Positions 52,253 to 62,054 of a stretch of DNA of 64,000 bases are shown here, in pieces; position 1 is the stretch's first letter, and each line of letters starts with the position of its first letter. A program made the translations under genes and the position numbers. Location: the NCBI RefSeq assembly GCF_900107725.1, contig NZ_FNQO01000003.1, positions 1 to 64,000 on the forward strand, written 5' to 3'. Source of the DNA: Microbulbifer marinus (GTDB lineage: Bacteria; Pseudomonadota; Gammaproteobacteria; Pseudomonadales; Cellvibrionaceae). Under the pieces are notes generated by a model that was not told the origin of the DNA, made no database searches, and saw nothing but the letters and a program-made list of their open reading frames with translations.

Positions 52253-53710
52253 TCAGCCTTCGCCTGCCGGCCGCTTTTCCGCCTCGAGGGCGTCTTCCGC
52301 CAGCGGGTGATCCCCCTCCTCCGCCAACTGGTATTCCTCCGACACCGGCGCCTTGCGCAGCACCAGGAATCCGGCGACACCGGCAATGACCGAAGCCAGC
52401 AGTACACCGGCCTTCGCCTGGATCAACAGCTCCTGCTCGCTGTAGAACGCCAGTTCGGCAATAAAGATGGACATGGTGAAACCGATACCGCCGAGCAGCG
52501 CCACGCCGAAGATGTGGTGGAAGCTCGCCGACTTGGGCAGATTGCCGAGCCCCAGTTTCCAGCCGAGCCAGGTGGCGCCGACGATACCGATCAACTTGCC
52601 AACCACCAGGCCGGCGATGACACCGAGGGTCACCGGATTGAGAACGGCGCTGGAACTGGTGAAGCTGTCGATGGGAATGCCGGCGTTGGCCAGGGCAAAG
52701 ATGGGGATCACCAGGAAAGCCACCGGTGTATGCAACCGGGTCTCCATCCGCTGCAGCGGCGACTGCGCCAGGTTGACGCCGTTACCCAGCGCCATGACCC
52801 GCGCGCGCAGCGCATCGTTGGCAATAATCTTGTCGCCGGGACGGAAACAGCGGTCGAAGCTGCGGATGATGTCCTTGACGAAAGTGCTGAAGGCGACCGG
52901 GTCGTATTTCGGCCTCGCCGGCAATGCCATCGCGGTGATCACGCCGGCGATGGTCGCGTGCACTCCGGCCAGGTGCAGCTCGTACCACAACAGCAGTCCG
53001 ACAAACACATAGGCGGGCGAACGGCGGACGCCGGCGGCCTTCAACAGCCACATGATCACCACCAGGCAGCCGGCGGTGATCAGCGCGGTCATGTTCACCT
53101 GCTCGGTGTACCAGATGGCGATCACCAGAATCGCGCCCAGGTCATCGACGATGGCCAGCGCCACCAGGAAAGTCACCACCGAGCGCGGCACGCGATTGCC
53201 CAGCAGCGCGATACAGCCGACAGCGAAGGCAATGTCCGTGGCCATGGGGATGCCCCAGCCACGCTCGCCCTCGCCTCCGGCGTTCAGTGACGCGTAGATC
53301 AGTGCCGGCACCACCATGCCGCCGATCGCCGCCATCACCGGCAGCACCGCCTGCTTCAGATCGGAGAGTTCCCCCACCAGAAACTCGCGCTTGAGTTCCA
53401 GGCCGACGAGGAAAAAGAAGATCGCCATCAGGCCATCGTTGATCCAGTGGTGCACACTGAGGGAAAACTCCCAGTCGCCGGCGTTCAGGCTGATGGGCAG
53501 GTGCAGCAGGTGCTGGTAGGCCTGCTGTAGCGGCGAGTTGGCGATGATCAGCGCCGCCACGGCGGACAGCATCAGCAATATGCCACTGCTGCTCTGGCGG
53601 TGGATAAACTCTTCAAAAGGGGTGACCAGGCGGCCGAAAGCACCCTCTAGCGGCGCTTCAAATACCTTTCCCTTGCGAATCTTGAACTTGTCCAGAACGC
53701 TTTTCGCCAT
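52253..53710 (-). CDS. nhaA: Na+/H+ antiporter NhaA
   Basis: A 485-residue inner-membrane antiporter exporting sodium in exchange for protons, suited to a marine cell. WINDGLMAIFFFLVGLELKREFL, GWGIPMATDIAFAVG and FLVALAIVDDLGAILVIA hold the conserved helices and the aspartate pair of the ion site. It is longer than the 388-residue E. coli protein, with about 25 extra residues at the N-terminus and 60 acidic ones at the C-terminus. A perfect AAGGAGGT ribosome-binding site lies about ten bases before the ATG. Confidence 0.96.
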   Translation of the reverse strand: MAKSVLDKFKIRKGKVFEAPLEGAFGRLVTPFEEFIHRQSSSGILLMLSAVAALIIANSPLQQAYQHLLHLPISLNAGDWEFSLSVHHWINDGLMAIFFFLVGLELKREFLVGELSDLKQAVLPVMAAIGGMVVPALIYASLNAGGEGERGWGIPMATDIAFAVGCIALLGNRVPRSVVTFLVALAIVDDLGAILVIAIWYTEQVNMTALITAGCLVVIMWLLKAAGVRRSPAYVFVGLLLWYELHLAGVHATIAGVITAMALPARPKYDPVAFSTFVKDIIRSFDRCFRPGDKIIANDALRARVMALGNGVNLAQSPLQRMETRLHTPVAFLVIPIFALANAGIPIDSFTSSSAVLNPVTLGVIAGLVVGKLIGIVGATWLGWKLGLGNLPKSASFHHIFGVALLGGIGFTMSIFIAELAFYSEQELLIQAKAGVLLASVIAGVAGFLVLRKAPVSEEYQLAEEGDHPLAEDALEAEKRPAGEG

Positions 53711-53837
53711 CGACCGCTGACCTCCTTTCTAAAGATTAGCCCGCATTGCGTGCAGGCCGGCGCTTTTACCAACAGGGGCCAGAGGTTAGCATGGCAGCCA
53801 CTTCCTCCACCATGTTTTTAGAACTATAGTGCCATTC

Positions 53838-54602
53838 ATGACCCGCCTGGACCTTTTGTTAGTACAGCGCCAACTCGCCAATTCGCGCACCCACGCCAAG
53901 AAGCTGGTGGATGCCGGCCGGGTCATGGTGTCCAGCGGTGGCAGCTGGCAACCCGCGCAGAAAGCCGGCCAGGCGGTTGGCGAGGACTGGGACTTCAGGG
54001 TCGAGCCCCTGCCGGAAGATCGCTATGTATCGCGCGCGGGACTCAAGCTGGCGGCGATTCTCGACCATACGGGACTGGATCCGCGCGGCTGGCACGCCCT
54101 GGACGTAGGCTGCTCGACCGGCGGCTTCAGCGACTGCCTGCTGCAGCGCGGCGCCGAGCTGGTGGTGGGAGTCGATGTCGGACGCGACCAGCTGGCGCAG
54201 AAGCTGCGCGACGATCCCCGCATGCACCTGTTCGAGGGCATCAATGCGCGCCACCTGGACGCACAGCAGATCAGCCCCTTCGGCGATGCCGGTTTCGACG
54301 CGATTGTGATGGACGTGTCCTTCATTTCCCAGACACTGATCCTGCCGCAGCTACCGGCGCTGCTCCGCCCCGGAGGGCAGCTACTCAGCCTGGTCAAACC
54401 CCAGTTCGAAGTGGGCCCCGAGGGTATCGGCAAAGGCGGCCTGGTGCGGGATGCAAAGCTCTACCCGCAGGTACGCGACAAGATTACCGGCCTGTGCCGT
54501 GAGCTGGGGCTGGAGGTCAGGGAATATATCGACAGCCCGATCAGGGGCGGCGATGGCAATCGCGAGTTCCTGCTGTGGGCAACCCGCGGCGCCGATCTGT
54601 AG
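53838..54602 (+). CDS. TlyA family rRNA methyltransferase/hemolysin
   Basis: A 254-residue protein with an N-terminal S4 RNA-binding domain (RLDLLLVQRQLANSRTHAKKLVDAGRV) and an FtsJ-like methyltransferase (ALDVGCSTGGFSDCLLQRGA, VMDVSFISQTLILP, LVKPQFEVG). Members 2'-O-methylate ribosomal RNA. The ATG at 53838 is chosen; a GTG three codons earlier is possible. It is followed by the repeat element at 54660. Confidence 0.93.
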   Translation: MTRLDLLLVQRQLANSRTHAKKLVDAGRVMVSSGGSWQPAQKAGQAVGEDWDFRVEPLPEDRYVSRAGLKLAAILDHTGLDPRGWHALDVGCSTGGFSDCLLQRGAELVVGVDVGRDQLAQKLRDDPRMHLFEGINARHLDAQQISPFGDAGFDAIVMDVSFISQTLILPQLPALLRPGGQLLSLVKPQFEVGPEGIGKGGLVRDAKLYPQVRDKITGLCRELGLEVREYIDSPIRGGDGNREFLLWATRGADL

Positions 54603-54659
54603 GGACGCCCCTGATTTCACCCTTTTGCTGGTGCAGCAACTCGAGTTGGGCGCTGCGAC

Positions 54660-54771
54660 GGCCCTGTTGCCGGGGACGGTTGCCAGTCACGCTGTGAATA
54701 CGTCCCTGTACGCTCTACGTGGCCATCCATGGCCGCGTAAGGTCTGGCAAACCGTCCCCGGCAACAGGGCC
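54660..54771. repeat. structured intergenic repeat, copy B
   Basis: Near-perfect inverted arms (54660-54686 and 54744-54771, one extra T) enclose AATACGTCCCTGTACGCTCT (54697-54716), which differs from copy A at one of 20 bases. An inner hairpin with arms TACGTGGCCA/TGGCCGCGTA and loop TCCA lies at 54716-54739. Copy A is at 29189-29310. The rest of the 330-bp gap 54603-54932 holds no gene. Confidence 0.87.
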
Positions 54772-54911
54772 TTCACATAGACCTTGTCGATTCACCCGAC
54801 TTGATTTGAATGAAACACTAAATAATCTTCGGCTTGATTACAGCGATACAATTTGAGCCAAGGTCCTGCTGCCGCCACAAGCTCAGCGACGGAGCCAACG
54901 TCGGCACCGTC

Positions 54912-54932
54912 GGGCGAACACGGGGTTCGCCC
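54912..54932. repeat. short palindrome abutting the OsmC stop codon
   Basis: Arms GGGCGAAC/GTTCGCCC around ACGGG. On the minus strand the osmC TAG is the start of a GTAGGGGCGAAC string, a form of palindrome seen dispersed in many bacterial genomes. It may act as a weak terminator. Confidence 0.5.
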
Positions 54933-55394
54933 CTACAAGATTTCTGTCACCACCTCGGTTTTGACCGAGTTGGCGATAAAGCACTGCTCGTGGGACTGGT
55001 GGTGCATCGTTTCCAGTTGTTCACGGCTGGGCTGCTTTTCGCCCGAGAAGGTAATCCGCGGCCGCAGTGTCACGCGAGTCATGGCCATCTTGCCGCCGTC
55101 GGTCTTTTCCATCACCCCCAGCGCCTCGTCGCGGTACTCGTCCACGACGAATCCGCGTTTGGCGGCGATGGCGAGGAAAAACAGCATATGGCAGCTGGAC
55201 AGCGAGGCGACAAAGGCCTCTTCGGGATCCACGTTTTCCGCCACCGAATAGGGCAGCGGCACTATATGTGGCGACGATGATGCCGGCACTTCGAGACCAC
55301 CATCAAACAGCCAGGTGTGGCCGCGGCTGTATTTATTGTCGGTGAATTTTTCGCCATCGCGCCGCCAGTGCACAGTGGAAAAATACTCGGACAC
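54933..55394 (-). CDS. OsmC family protein
   Basis: A 153-residue OsmC/Ohr-fold protein. The catalytic cysteines are Cys in SLSSCHMLFFL and in HEQCFIANSVKTEV; EAFVASLSSCHM is the family core. Such proteins reduce organic hydroperoxides. The GTG start has GGAGG six bases upstream, which is decisive; the frame upstream is a shadow of the DUF1272 gene. It follows DUF1272 by 19 bases. Confidence 0.92.
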   Translation of the reverse strand: MSEYFSTVHWRRDGEKFTDNKYSRGHTWLFDGGLEVPASSSPHIVPLPYSVAENVDPEEAFVASLSSCHMLFFLAIAAKRGFVVDEYRDEALGVMEKTDGGKMAMTRVTLRPRITFSGEKQPSREQLETMHHQSHEQCFIANSVKTEVVTEIL

Positions 55395-55413
55395 GACACG
55401 CCTCCGTGAATTC

Positions 55414-55644
55414 TCAGCGCAACAACTTTTCCAGCTTGGCTTTGAAACGCTGCGGCTGCCCTTCGGTGGGAGAACGGCTGCGGGTGGGACGCAGCACCAG
55501 CTGGCCCTGACAGTTCGGGCAGCTCCGATGCAGCTGCTCCGTACACTGCGGGCAAAAAGTGCATTCAAATGAACAGATATAGGCTTGGTCTGTGAGCCCC
55601 AGCGAGACGCCGCAGCGCTCGCAGGTGGACTTCATTCTTAACAT
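55414..55644 (-). CDS. DUF1272 domain-containing protein
   Basis: A 76-residue protein with the DUF1272 pattern: CERCGVSLGL, YICSFECTFCPQC and CPNCQGQLVLRPTR, with eight cysteines forming zinc-ribbon-like pairs. Its function is unknown. The start MLRMKSTC follows the family; an ATG five codons earlier is possible. It is probably cotranscribed with the OsmC gene. Confidence 0.9.
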   Translation of the reverse strand: MLRMKSTCERCGVSLGLTDQAYICSFECTFCPQCTEQLHRSCPNCQGQLVLRPTRSRSPTEGQPQRFKAKLEKLLR

Positions 55645-55769
55645 GGCAGCCCCGTGCAATTCTTATCCAGGCGCATTTGCGCCTCCTCGCGCGGCCGCCG
55701 ATCAGATTCTAGTGACCTGATCGGGACCGCCAAATTGGAAAAGGCGGGATGCCAGTGGGAAATTACCGG

Positions 55770-56114
55770 CTATTCCGCCTCGAGTTGCTGGTCGGTGCGC
55801 GCCGCCATGATGAAGTCATTTTTGTGCAGACCCTTGGCCTCATGGCTCCACCAGGTCACAGTCACCTTGCCCCACTCGGTCAACAGGGCCGGGTGGTGCC
55901 CAACTTCTTCGGCAATGGCGCCGACGCGATTGGTAAACGCCAGAGCCTGCTTGAAGTTGCGGAACTTGAACACACGCTCCAGCTGCAGGATTCCGTCGCG
56001 GGTAACCGGTGTCCAGTCGGGTATTTGTCGCAGCAGCTCTGGCAGTTCTTCATCACTGACCAGAGGTGCATCCGCGCGACAGGCTTCACATTGTTGTTGG
56101 GCGAGTTCAGTCAT
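55770..56114 (-). CDS. phhB: pterin-4-alpha-carbinolamine dehydratase
   Basis: A 114-residue enzyme that recycles the tetrahydrobiopterin cofactor of phenylalanine hydroxylase. [29 protein letters not shown] and [20 protein letters not shown] are diagnostic. GAGGAC stands before the ATG. No phhA is in the window. Confidence 0.95.
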   Translation of the reverse strand: MTELAQQQCEACRADAPLVSDEELPELLRQIPDWTPVTRDGILQLERVFKFRNFKQALAFTNRVGAIAEEVGHHPALLTEWGKVTVTWWSHEAKGLHKNDFIMAARTDQQLEAE

Positions 56115-56418
56115 GGATCAGTCCTCAAAAATCTTTGGTTATTATGGACTCTTTTGAGTTGGGGCCCACTCTAACCGCCGTCTCCCGAGGAAACAAGCGC
56201 ACCGACCAAAAACACATTTTATGTGGTTTTCTCCCTGGTTAATGGGACGGAGTGCTAAAAATGACGCAAAGAGTTATCACTTGGAGAGCCATGCGAAGCA
56301 GTAGAGACGTCCGGCGTTGTCGGCGCCGGATTTAACCGAGGCGATCAGGGATATGCTAATTTTCAGCACCTGCAGACTTTTCAAATCAACGAGATAAAAA
56401 CCAAAATTGAGGATTGCC
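56115..56418. other. 304-bp divergent promoter region
   Basis: The gap between phhB and the second DUF885 gene, transcribed away from each other. It must hold both promoters. I see no convincing hexamer pair, riboswitch or repeat. Confidence 0.4.
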
Positions 56419-58227
56419 ATGAGATCGACCATTCCCGCTCTCGCCCTGCTGCTGGGGCTGAGCGCCTGCGACCAGCAGGCTACTGACAGTACCCGTCCGC
56501 AACAGGCCCAGGCGCCCACATCCGTCGAGACCAGCGCCGCGACGCTGCAGACTTTCGAGCAGTTGCGCGAACAGTTCGTCAACGAACTCTGGCAACTGTT
56601 TCCGTCGTGGGCGGTTCGCGAGGGCTACTACAAGGTGGCCGATCAGCTACAGGTGCCCGACGATGCCTATCGCCAGCGCGTCCTCGACTTCGCCACCACC
56701 TACAGCCGCAAGTTTGCCAACCTCGACAGCAGCCGGCTGGACGCCAATGCGAGCAGCGATCTGGCGCTGATTCAGAACTTCCTGTCGCGCATCCAGTGGC
56801 AACTCAAAACCTTTAAGTCCTATCAGTGGAATCCCGCCGACTACAACGTCTCCCACGCCTTCGCATTGATCCTGAACACGGATTACGCACCGCTGGACGA
56901 GCGGCTGCGCACTTTCAGTAAGCGCATGGCAAAGGTGCCGGCCTATTACGATGCGGCGGAAAAATCACTGCGCACACCGGCATCCCCGCAGCTGGTTCTG
57001 GCGGTCGAGCAGAATGAAGGCGCGCTCAGCGTATTCGGCGAGGAGCTGAAGCAGAAACTCGCGCAGAGCGGTCTCAGCGACGACGAAAAGAAGGAGTTTA
57101 CGCAACGCCTGCAAGACGCCCGACAGGCTATCGAGGAGTACGTGACCTTCCTGCAGACCAAGCACACGGATCTGGAGAAGACACAGAAATACAAGGATTT
57201 CCGTATCGGCGAAAAACTGTATGAAGAGAAATTCAAATACGATATCCAGATCGGCATGACCGCCAAGGAACTCTACGAGCGCGCCCTGGAAGAGAAAGCC
57301 AAGCTGCACGAGAAGATGGCGGAGCTGGCGGACAAGCTCTGGCCCAAGTACTTCCCCGAGAAGCAGCAGCCTCAGGACAAGCTGGATAGAATTTCCGCGG
57401 TACTGGAAAAACTGTCCGAGCACCACGCGACCAAGGAAACCTTCAAGGCGGAAGTTGAAAAACAGATACCCGAGCTGGCCGCGTTCGTCACCGAGCACGA
57501 CCTGCTGACACTGGACGAAGACAAACCGCTGGTCGTGCGCACTACCCCGCCCTATATGCGCGGCTTCGCCGTTGCTTCGATCAATGCGCCGGGCCCTTAC
57601 GACAAAGATGCCAACACCTACTATAACGTGATGCCGATCGAGGACTTTCCCGATGACCGCGCCGAGAGCCTCCTGCGCGAATACAACAGTTATCTGATGC
57701 AGATACTGAATATCCACGAGGCCATTCCCGGCCACTACACGCAATTGGTGTACGCGAACAAATCACCGAGCCTGATCAAGAGCATTCTCGGCAATGGTGC
57801 GATGATCGAGGGCTGGGCCGTCTACACCGAGCGCATGATGCTGGAGGCCGGCTACGGCGATTTCTCGCCGGAACTGTGGCTGATGTACTACAAGTGGAAC
57901 CTGCGCACGGTGACCAACACCATCCTCGACTACGAGATACAGGTTAAGGGCATCGACGAAGAGCGGGCCATGGAACTGATGGTCCGGGATGCCTTTCAGC
58001 AGCAAGCGGAAGCCATGGGCAAGTGGCGCCGCGCCACCCTGAGCCAGGTGCAGCTGACCAGCTACTTCGCCGGTTACGCCGATATTCTGGCGCTGCGCGA
58101 GGAAATGAAGCAGAAGCTCGGTGAGAAATTTAACCTGAAGGAGTTTCACGAGAAATTCCTCAGCTACGGCAACTCACCGGTGCCGGTGATTCGGGAGCTG
58201 ATGCTGGCGGAACTGGACGGCCAATAG
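56419..58227 (+). CDS. DUF885 family lipoprotein metallopeptidase
   Basis: A 602-residue lipoprotein with lipobox LSAC (Cys17). The helical body ends in the DUF885 catalytic domain: HEAIPGHYTQ starts at 433 and EGWAVYTERMMLEAGYG (Glu464) supplies the further ligand. GAGG six bases before the ATG at 56419 fixes the start; a TTG four codons earlier is open. It is predicted to trim peptides in the periplasm or on the surface. It converges with the acylase gene. A shorter relative lies at 47391. Confidence 0.92.
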   Translation: MRSTIPALALLLGLSACDQQATDSTRPQQAQAPTSVETSAATLQTFEQLREQFVNELWQLFPSWAVREGYYKVADQLQVPDDAYRQRVLDFATTYSRKFANLDSSRLDANASSDLALIQNFLSRIQWQLKTFKSYQWNPADYNVSHAFALILNTDYAPLDERLRTFSKRMAKVPAYYDAAEKSLRTPASPQLVLAVEQNEGALSVFGEELKQKLAQSGLSDDEKKEFTQRLQDARQAIEEYVTFLQTKHTDLEKTQKYKDFRIGEKLYEEKFKYDIQIGMTAKELYERALEEKAKLHEKMAELADKLWPKYFPEKQQPQDKLDRISAVLEKLSEHHATKETFKAEVEKQIPELAAFVTEHDLLTLDEDKPLVVRTTPPYMRGFAVASINAPGPYDKDANTYYNVMPIEDFPDDRAESLLREYNSYLMQILNIHEAIPGHYTQLVYANKSPSLIKSILGNGAMIEGWAVYTERMMLEAGYGDFSPELWLMYYKWNLRTVTNTILDYEIQVKGIDEERAMELMVRDAFQQQAEAMGKWRRATLSQVQLTSYFAGYADILALREEMKQKLGEKFNLKEFHEKFLSYGNSPVPVIRELMLAELDGQ

Positions 58228-58261
58228 CGACATCCAGGCAGGGGCGAGTCGCTACACGATA

Positions 58262-58281
58262 CCGCCCCCGCCCGGGGGCGG
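58262..58281. terminator. GC hairpin between convergent genes
   Basis: Eight-base arms CCGCCCCC/GGGGGCGG around GCCC, in the 154-bp gap where the DUF885 and acylase genes converge. It lacks a T-run, so it is a doubtful terminator. Confidence 0.35.
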
Positions 58282-58381
58282 CCCCACTTGCGGGGCTCGC
58301 CACCGAGCCGCGATCGCCTGCGGCCAGGCTGGCCTGCGCTGCACGCCTTCGCCCCGCTGACTGCTACTCGGCCGGCACTGG

Positions 58382-60754
58382 CTACCGCGCCGGGAGCAGC
58401 AGCAACTGGCGATCTGGCCTATCCGCTGGCTCGGCAACCACTGGCAGCAACCTGCCCTGCAACCAGTACGGCAGCTGGTCCAGATAATGATCACCCAGTG
58501 GGTGCCCACTCTGGCCGCCGGGGATCACTGCCCGCACTTCGGGCGTATCCCGCAATTCCGCTACCACCCGCACCGTCGCGCCCATGCTCACATCCAGCGA
58601 ACCGGAATAGCGATAGCTGGCTCGGCCCACCGTCGCCGTGCTGCCGCCCCAGGGGTGCGCATCGCTATCGAACAGCATCCCCAGCAACGGCACGGCGCCG
58701 CTCAGTTCGTGGTGCAACGCCAGGCGGTGCTGGGCGCCCAGGCGCCAGAGAGCGACATCCTCACCCTGGGCCGCACGCACCTGGCCAACCGCTGCGCGGA
58801 AGGCTGCGGTGATCAGCCCGCTGCGACTGTCACGCCACCAGGCCGAGTCCCGCTCGCGCAGGATCAGCCGGTCCAAGGCGTGGTTGAGCACGTAGTTGTA
58901 TTTGAACAAGTGGCGCTGCAAATCCTCGCCGAGCTCCGGCAGGAACAGGCCGCGCGCCAGCTCGCGATACCAGACTTGAAAGACCAGCGGTGCCGCCTGA
59001 TCCGTGTCGGCCACCGGATCCGACTGCCAATCCTGCAGCTGCGCCAGGGCCGCCTGCTCGACTGCATCGAGCCCCCGCGGCTCGACCTCTCCCAACAGCG
59101 CGGGCAGCAACAGTGATGCCTGGCCATCGTGCCAGTCGAACTGCAGGCGCCGCATGTCATCCACGGTCAGGTCATGCTGCGATGACAGCTGCTGCTGGAT
59201 GCGTTCGATGCGGTAGCGGGGGGCGTTATCGGCGGATACCAGCGGTCCGAGGCCACGCGGATTGACCCGTGCATTGGCCGCAGCCAGGTAGCCCTGCGGC
59301 GGATTGTAGATCTCGGGCATTTGCGCCGGCGGCACGAGACCGCGCCAGCGATTCTGCGCGCGGTGCCCCGGCAGCGGCTCCAGCCCTTCGCCGCGCCCGC
59401 GCAGGGGAATCAGCCCGGCGGTGCGAAAGCCGATATTGCCGTCCACATCGGCGAAAGTCGCATTGAGTGTCGGGCCCGGATAGCGGTCCAGTGCCGCGGT
59501 AAATGCCTGCCAGTTCGGCGCGAGGTTCAGGTCGATGATCGACTCGAGGGAGTGGCCGTCTAGATGCAGCATGGTCCAGGCCAGCGACAGCGCAGGTGCC
59601 TCGCTGATCAGCGGGCCATTGCGGGTCGTGACCAGCTCGAGCACCTCCGGCTGCGAGCGCCCGCGCACCGGAATTTCCACCAGCTGCGTCTGCGCCCGGT
59701 ACCACTGATCACCGTCGCGGAACCGCAGTGGGTCCTCCGCTGAGCGCACCTCTGTGAACAGGTCCTGGGTGTCGCCGATATTGGTGAAACCCCAGGCGAT
59801 ATGCTCGTTGAAACCATTGATCACTCCCGGCAGGCCCGGCACGGACCAGCCGCGCAGCTGGCGATCGTCACCGAAGAACAGGTGCACCTCATAAAAAAGA
59901 TTGGGCAGCCCCAGTGCATCGTGGGAATCAAAGGCGAAGAGTGCGCGACCGCTGGCGCTGCGCTCCGGAGCCACCACCCAGCCGTTGCTGCCGAAGGCAA
60001 AGCGCGGCATCAGCGGCGTATCGGCGGCGCTTACGCTGTCGAGGCGACTCAGCAACCCGCTGAGAGCTCCACCACGTTCTCCACCGTTATCCGGTTGCAG
60101 TATGTAGGGGAAATCCGCCTGCTCGCCGTCATCGGGCTGGAAGACTGTCGCCAGGGCGTCACCGACCTTTTCCCGCAGCGCCAGACGCAATATCTCGTGG
60201 CGAAAGTTGCGCCCCGACTGCAAGCCCATCAGGGCGCCGATGGCGAACACGTCCTCACGCTGCCACGGCTCCGGGCGATGCCCCAGCAGCAAAAACTCGG
60301 GTGGTGCCAGCGTGTACCCCTGTAACGCGCCATTGACCCCGGCGACATAGGCATCCACCAATCGCAGGAATCTTTCACTGGCATTGGCCTGCAGCGTGTT
60401 CGCGATCATCGGCACACGCATGCGCCAGAGTTCGCGATCCGTTGCCAGCATGCTGTCACCGAACAGTTGCGCGAGCCGGCCGCGGCCGGCGCGACGCAGC
60501 AGTTCCATCTGCCACAGACGCTCGCTGCCGTGCAGGTAACCCTCGGCAAAGAGCGCATCCGCCAGGCTCTGGGCGCGCACGAAGGGGCGCGCGTGCCGGT
60601 CGAAGCGGATGTGCACCGGCTGCTCCATTCCGCGCAGCGCGAGTTCCCCGCTGTATTTCGGCAACGACAGCGACAGCGCGGCGAAGAGCGCGATGGCGGA
60701 AAGCAGTATCAACACCGCCCCCGCCAGGCTCAGTTTTTTTATTATTTTTTGCAT
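58382..60754 (-). CDS. penicillin acylase family amidase, membrane-anchored
   Basis: A 790-residue Ntn hydrolase with an N-terminal membrane segment (LAGAVLILLSAIALFAALSLSL). Residues 40-250 are the alpha-chain region (DALFAEGYLHGSERLWQMELLRRAGRGRLA). The predicted self-cleavage nucleophile is Ser256 in FAFGSNGWVVAPERSASG, followed by GVINGFNEHIAWGFTN and DVDGNIGFRTAGLIPLRGRG. Members split penicillins, N-acyl-homoserine lactones or other N-acyl amides in the periplasm. It lies 45 bases after the PLP-enzyme gene and probably shares its message and operator. Substrate cannot be told from sequence. Confidence 0.92.
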   Translation of the reverse strand: MQKIIKKLSLAGAVLILLSAIALFAALSLSLPKYSGELALRGMEQPVHIRFDRHARPFVRAQSLADALFAEGYLHGSERLWQMELLRRAGRGRLAQLFGDSMLATDRELWRMRVPMIANTLQANASERFLRLVDAYVAGVNGALQGYTLAPPEFLLLGHRPEPWQREDVFAIGALMGLQSGRNFRHEILRLALREKVGDALATVFQPDDGEQADFPYILQPDNGGERGGALSGLLSRLDSVSAADTPLMPRFAFGSNGWVVAPERSASGRALFAFDSHDALGLPNLFYEVHLFFGDDRQLRGWSVPGLPGVINGFNEHIAWGFTNIGDTQDLFTEVRSAEDPLRFRDGDQWYRAQTQLVEIPVRGRSQPEVLELVTTRNGPLISEAPALSLAWTMLHLDGHSLESIIDLNLAPNWQAFTAALDRYPGPTLNATFADVDGNIGFRTAGLIPLRGRGEGLEPLPGHRAQNRWRGLVPPAQMPEIYNPPQGYLAAANARVNPRGLGPLVSADNAPRYRIERIQQQLSSQHDLTVDDMRRLQFDWHDGQASLLLPALLGEVEPRGLDAVEQAALAQLQDWQSDPVADTDQAAPLVFQVWYRELARGLFLPELGEDLQRHLFKYNYVLNHALDRLILRERDSAWWRDSRSGLITAAFRAAVGQVRAAQGEDVALWRLGAQHRLALHHELSGAVPLLGMLFDSDAHPWGGSTATVGRASYRYSGSLDVSMGATVRVVAELRDTPEVRAVIPGGQSGHPLGDHYLDQLPYWLQGRLLPVVAEPADRPDRQLLLLPAR

Positions 60755-60799
60755 GGTTCGCTACCTCTCCGCCGGATGGCGATCATTTTTTGTTGCGGT

Positions 60800-62041
60800 T
60801 CAGCACTGCTGCAGTACCGGCCAGAGCGCCTCGATGTCGCCATCGCGCTCGGCAACCAGGTCGCCGAAACCGAGCAGCACTGCCTCACTCTGGGTCGGAC
60901 GAAAGAAAACATAGTCGTCTGTGCGCAATTTTTCGCGCTTGCGTACGGTCATCAGCTGTTGATTGGAGCTGAGCCCGAAGAGTCCGCTGGGGCGCATCGA
61001 CCGGGGATGAACCGGCTTCGCCATCCAGCGGCCGCCATAGAGGAACAGGCTCTGGCGGCCGTGCGAGAACAGTCGTGACAGCGGGCGCAGGTAAGGCAGA
61101 TCGAGGCCCTGCCAGCATTTCAACACCGGCGCGGCAATATGGCAGGCCGGCAGCAGTTCCGCCAGTTGCGGATCGTCGAAATCGGTGGGCTTCAGCAGAC
61201 AGGAACCGAGGCTGACCTCGTTCACCGGCGACTGCCGCAGGTGCTCCCGGTAGGTCAGGCTGCCGGCGCCGTTCAGCAGTAAATTGTCGACAGAGCGCCC
61301 GGGATAGCGTTGCAGGTACTCCTGCACGAAAGCCCGATAGCGCCGCTTGGATTTCTCGGCCGCCGCGCGGCGACTGGCGATCAGCGGCGGCGCCTTGGCC
61401 ACGTGCGGGTCGTAACCCATGAAGCCGCAAAACTCCAGCGCCGGCTCCCCCTCGATCATATCCAGCAGTGGCGCCAGCTCGGCGGGGCTACCGAGTCCAC
61501 CGCGATGCATACCCACGTCGATTTCGAAACACACGGAAAAGCGCCGTCCCAATTCGCGCGCCAGCTGCCCGTACTGCTGCAGCCGCTCGCGGCTGTCGAC
61601 CAGCCAGTGAATGCGGCGGTCATCGACCCCCTCCGTACGCCGGTAGAAGTGGCGCAGCGCGGCAACCGGCAACGGCTTACCAAGCAATATGTCTGCCCCG
61701 GGCAGGGCGCGCTGTACCTGCGCCAGAAATGGTTCGTGGAATACCATCAACCGCTGCGTATCGAGCGCCGTGGCCGCATAGCGCAGCAGCTCTATGGACG
61801 GCAGGGACTTGACCACCAGGCGCACCGGCAGGCCCCGCAGATGTCGGCGTACACAGCGCAGGTTGTGATCCAGCCGTTCGAGGTCGATCACCGCACAGGG
61901 GCGCCCCGACCACTGCTGTCGCAGGGTGCGGCTGAGGCGGGCAAAATCCTCCGCCGCGAGCGCCCGCGCCGGCGGCGAAACCCCCCGGCGGAACGGCGCG
62001 ACAGGCAGTGGACGCCCGTCATCTCGCCGACAAAATTCCAT
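60800..62041 (-). CDS. DSD1/D-threonine-aldolase-type PLP enzyme
   Basis: A 413-residue alanine-racemase-fold protein of the D-threonine aldolase/D-serine dehydratase group. The PLP lysine is predicted at Lys78 in RLVVKSLPS, after CAVIDLERLDHNL. The barrel holds CFEIDVGMHRGGL, and the C-terminal domain has a Cys-rich, histidine-bearing segment where DSD1 enzymes bind zinc, but I cannot confirm the ligands. It likely acts on a D-hydroxy-amino acid. The ATG at 62041 lies 14 bases from palindrome A, a likely operator. Confidence 0.83.
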   Translation of the reverse strand: MEFCRRDDGRPLPVAPFRRGVSPPARALAAEDFARLSRTLRQQWSGRPCAVIDLERLDHNLRCVRRHLRGLPVRLVVKSLPSIELLRYAATALDTQRLMVFHEPFLAQVQRALPGADILLGKPLPVAALRHFYRRTEGVDDRRIHWLVDSRERLQQYGQLARELGRRFSVCFEIDVGMHRGGLGSPAELAPLLDMIEGEPALEFCGFMGYDPHVAKAPPLIASRRAAAEKSKRRYRAFVQEYLQRYPGRSVDNLLLNGAGSLTYREHLRQSPVNEVSLGSCLLKPTDFDDPQLAELLPACHIAAPVLKCWQGLDLPYLRPLSRLFSHGRQSLFLYGGRWMAKPVHPRSMRPSGLFGLSSNQQLMTVRKREKLRTDDYVFFRPTQSEAVLLGFGDLVAERDGDIEALWPVLQQC

Positions 62042-62054
62042 AGGTCACCCCGGA

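Noticed and set aside
60442..60972. Plus-strand frame near the acylase and PLP genes
   Set aside because: Antisense to both genes and proline/arginine-rich, a GC shadow.
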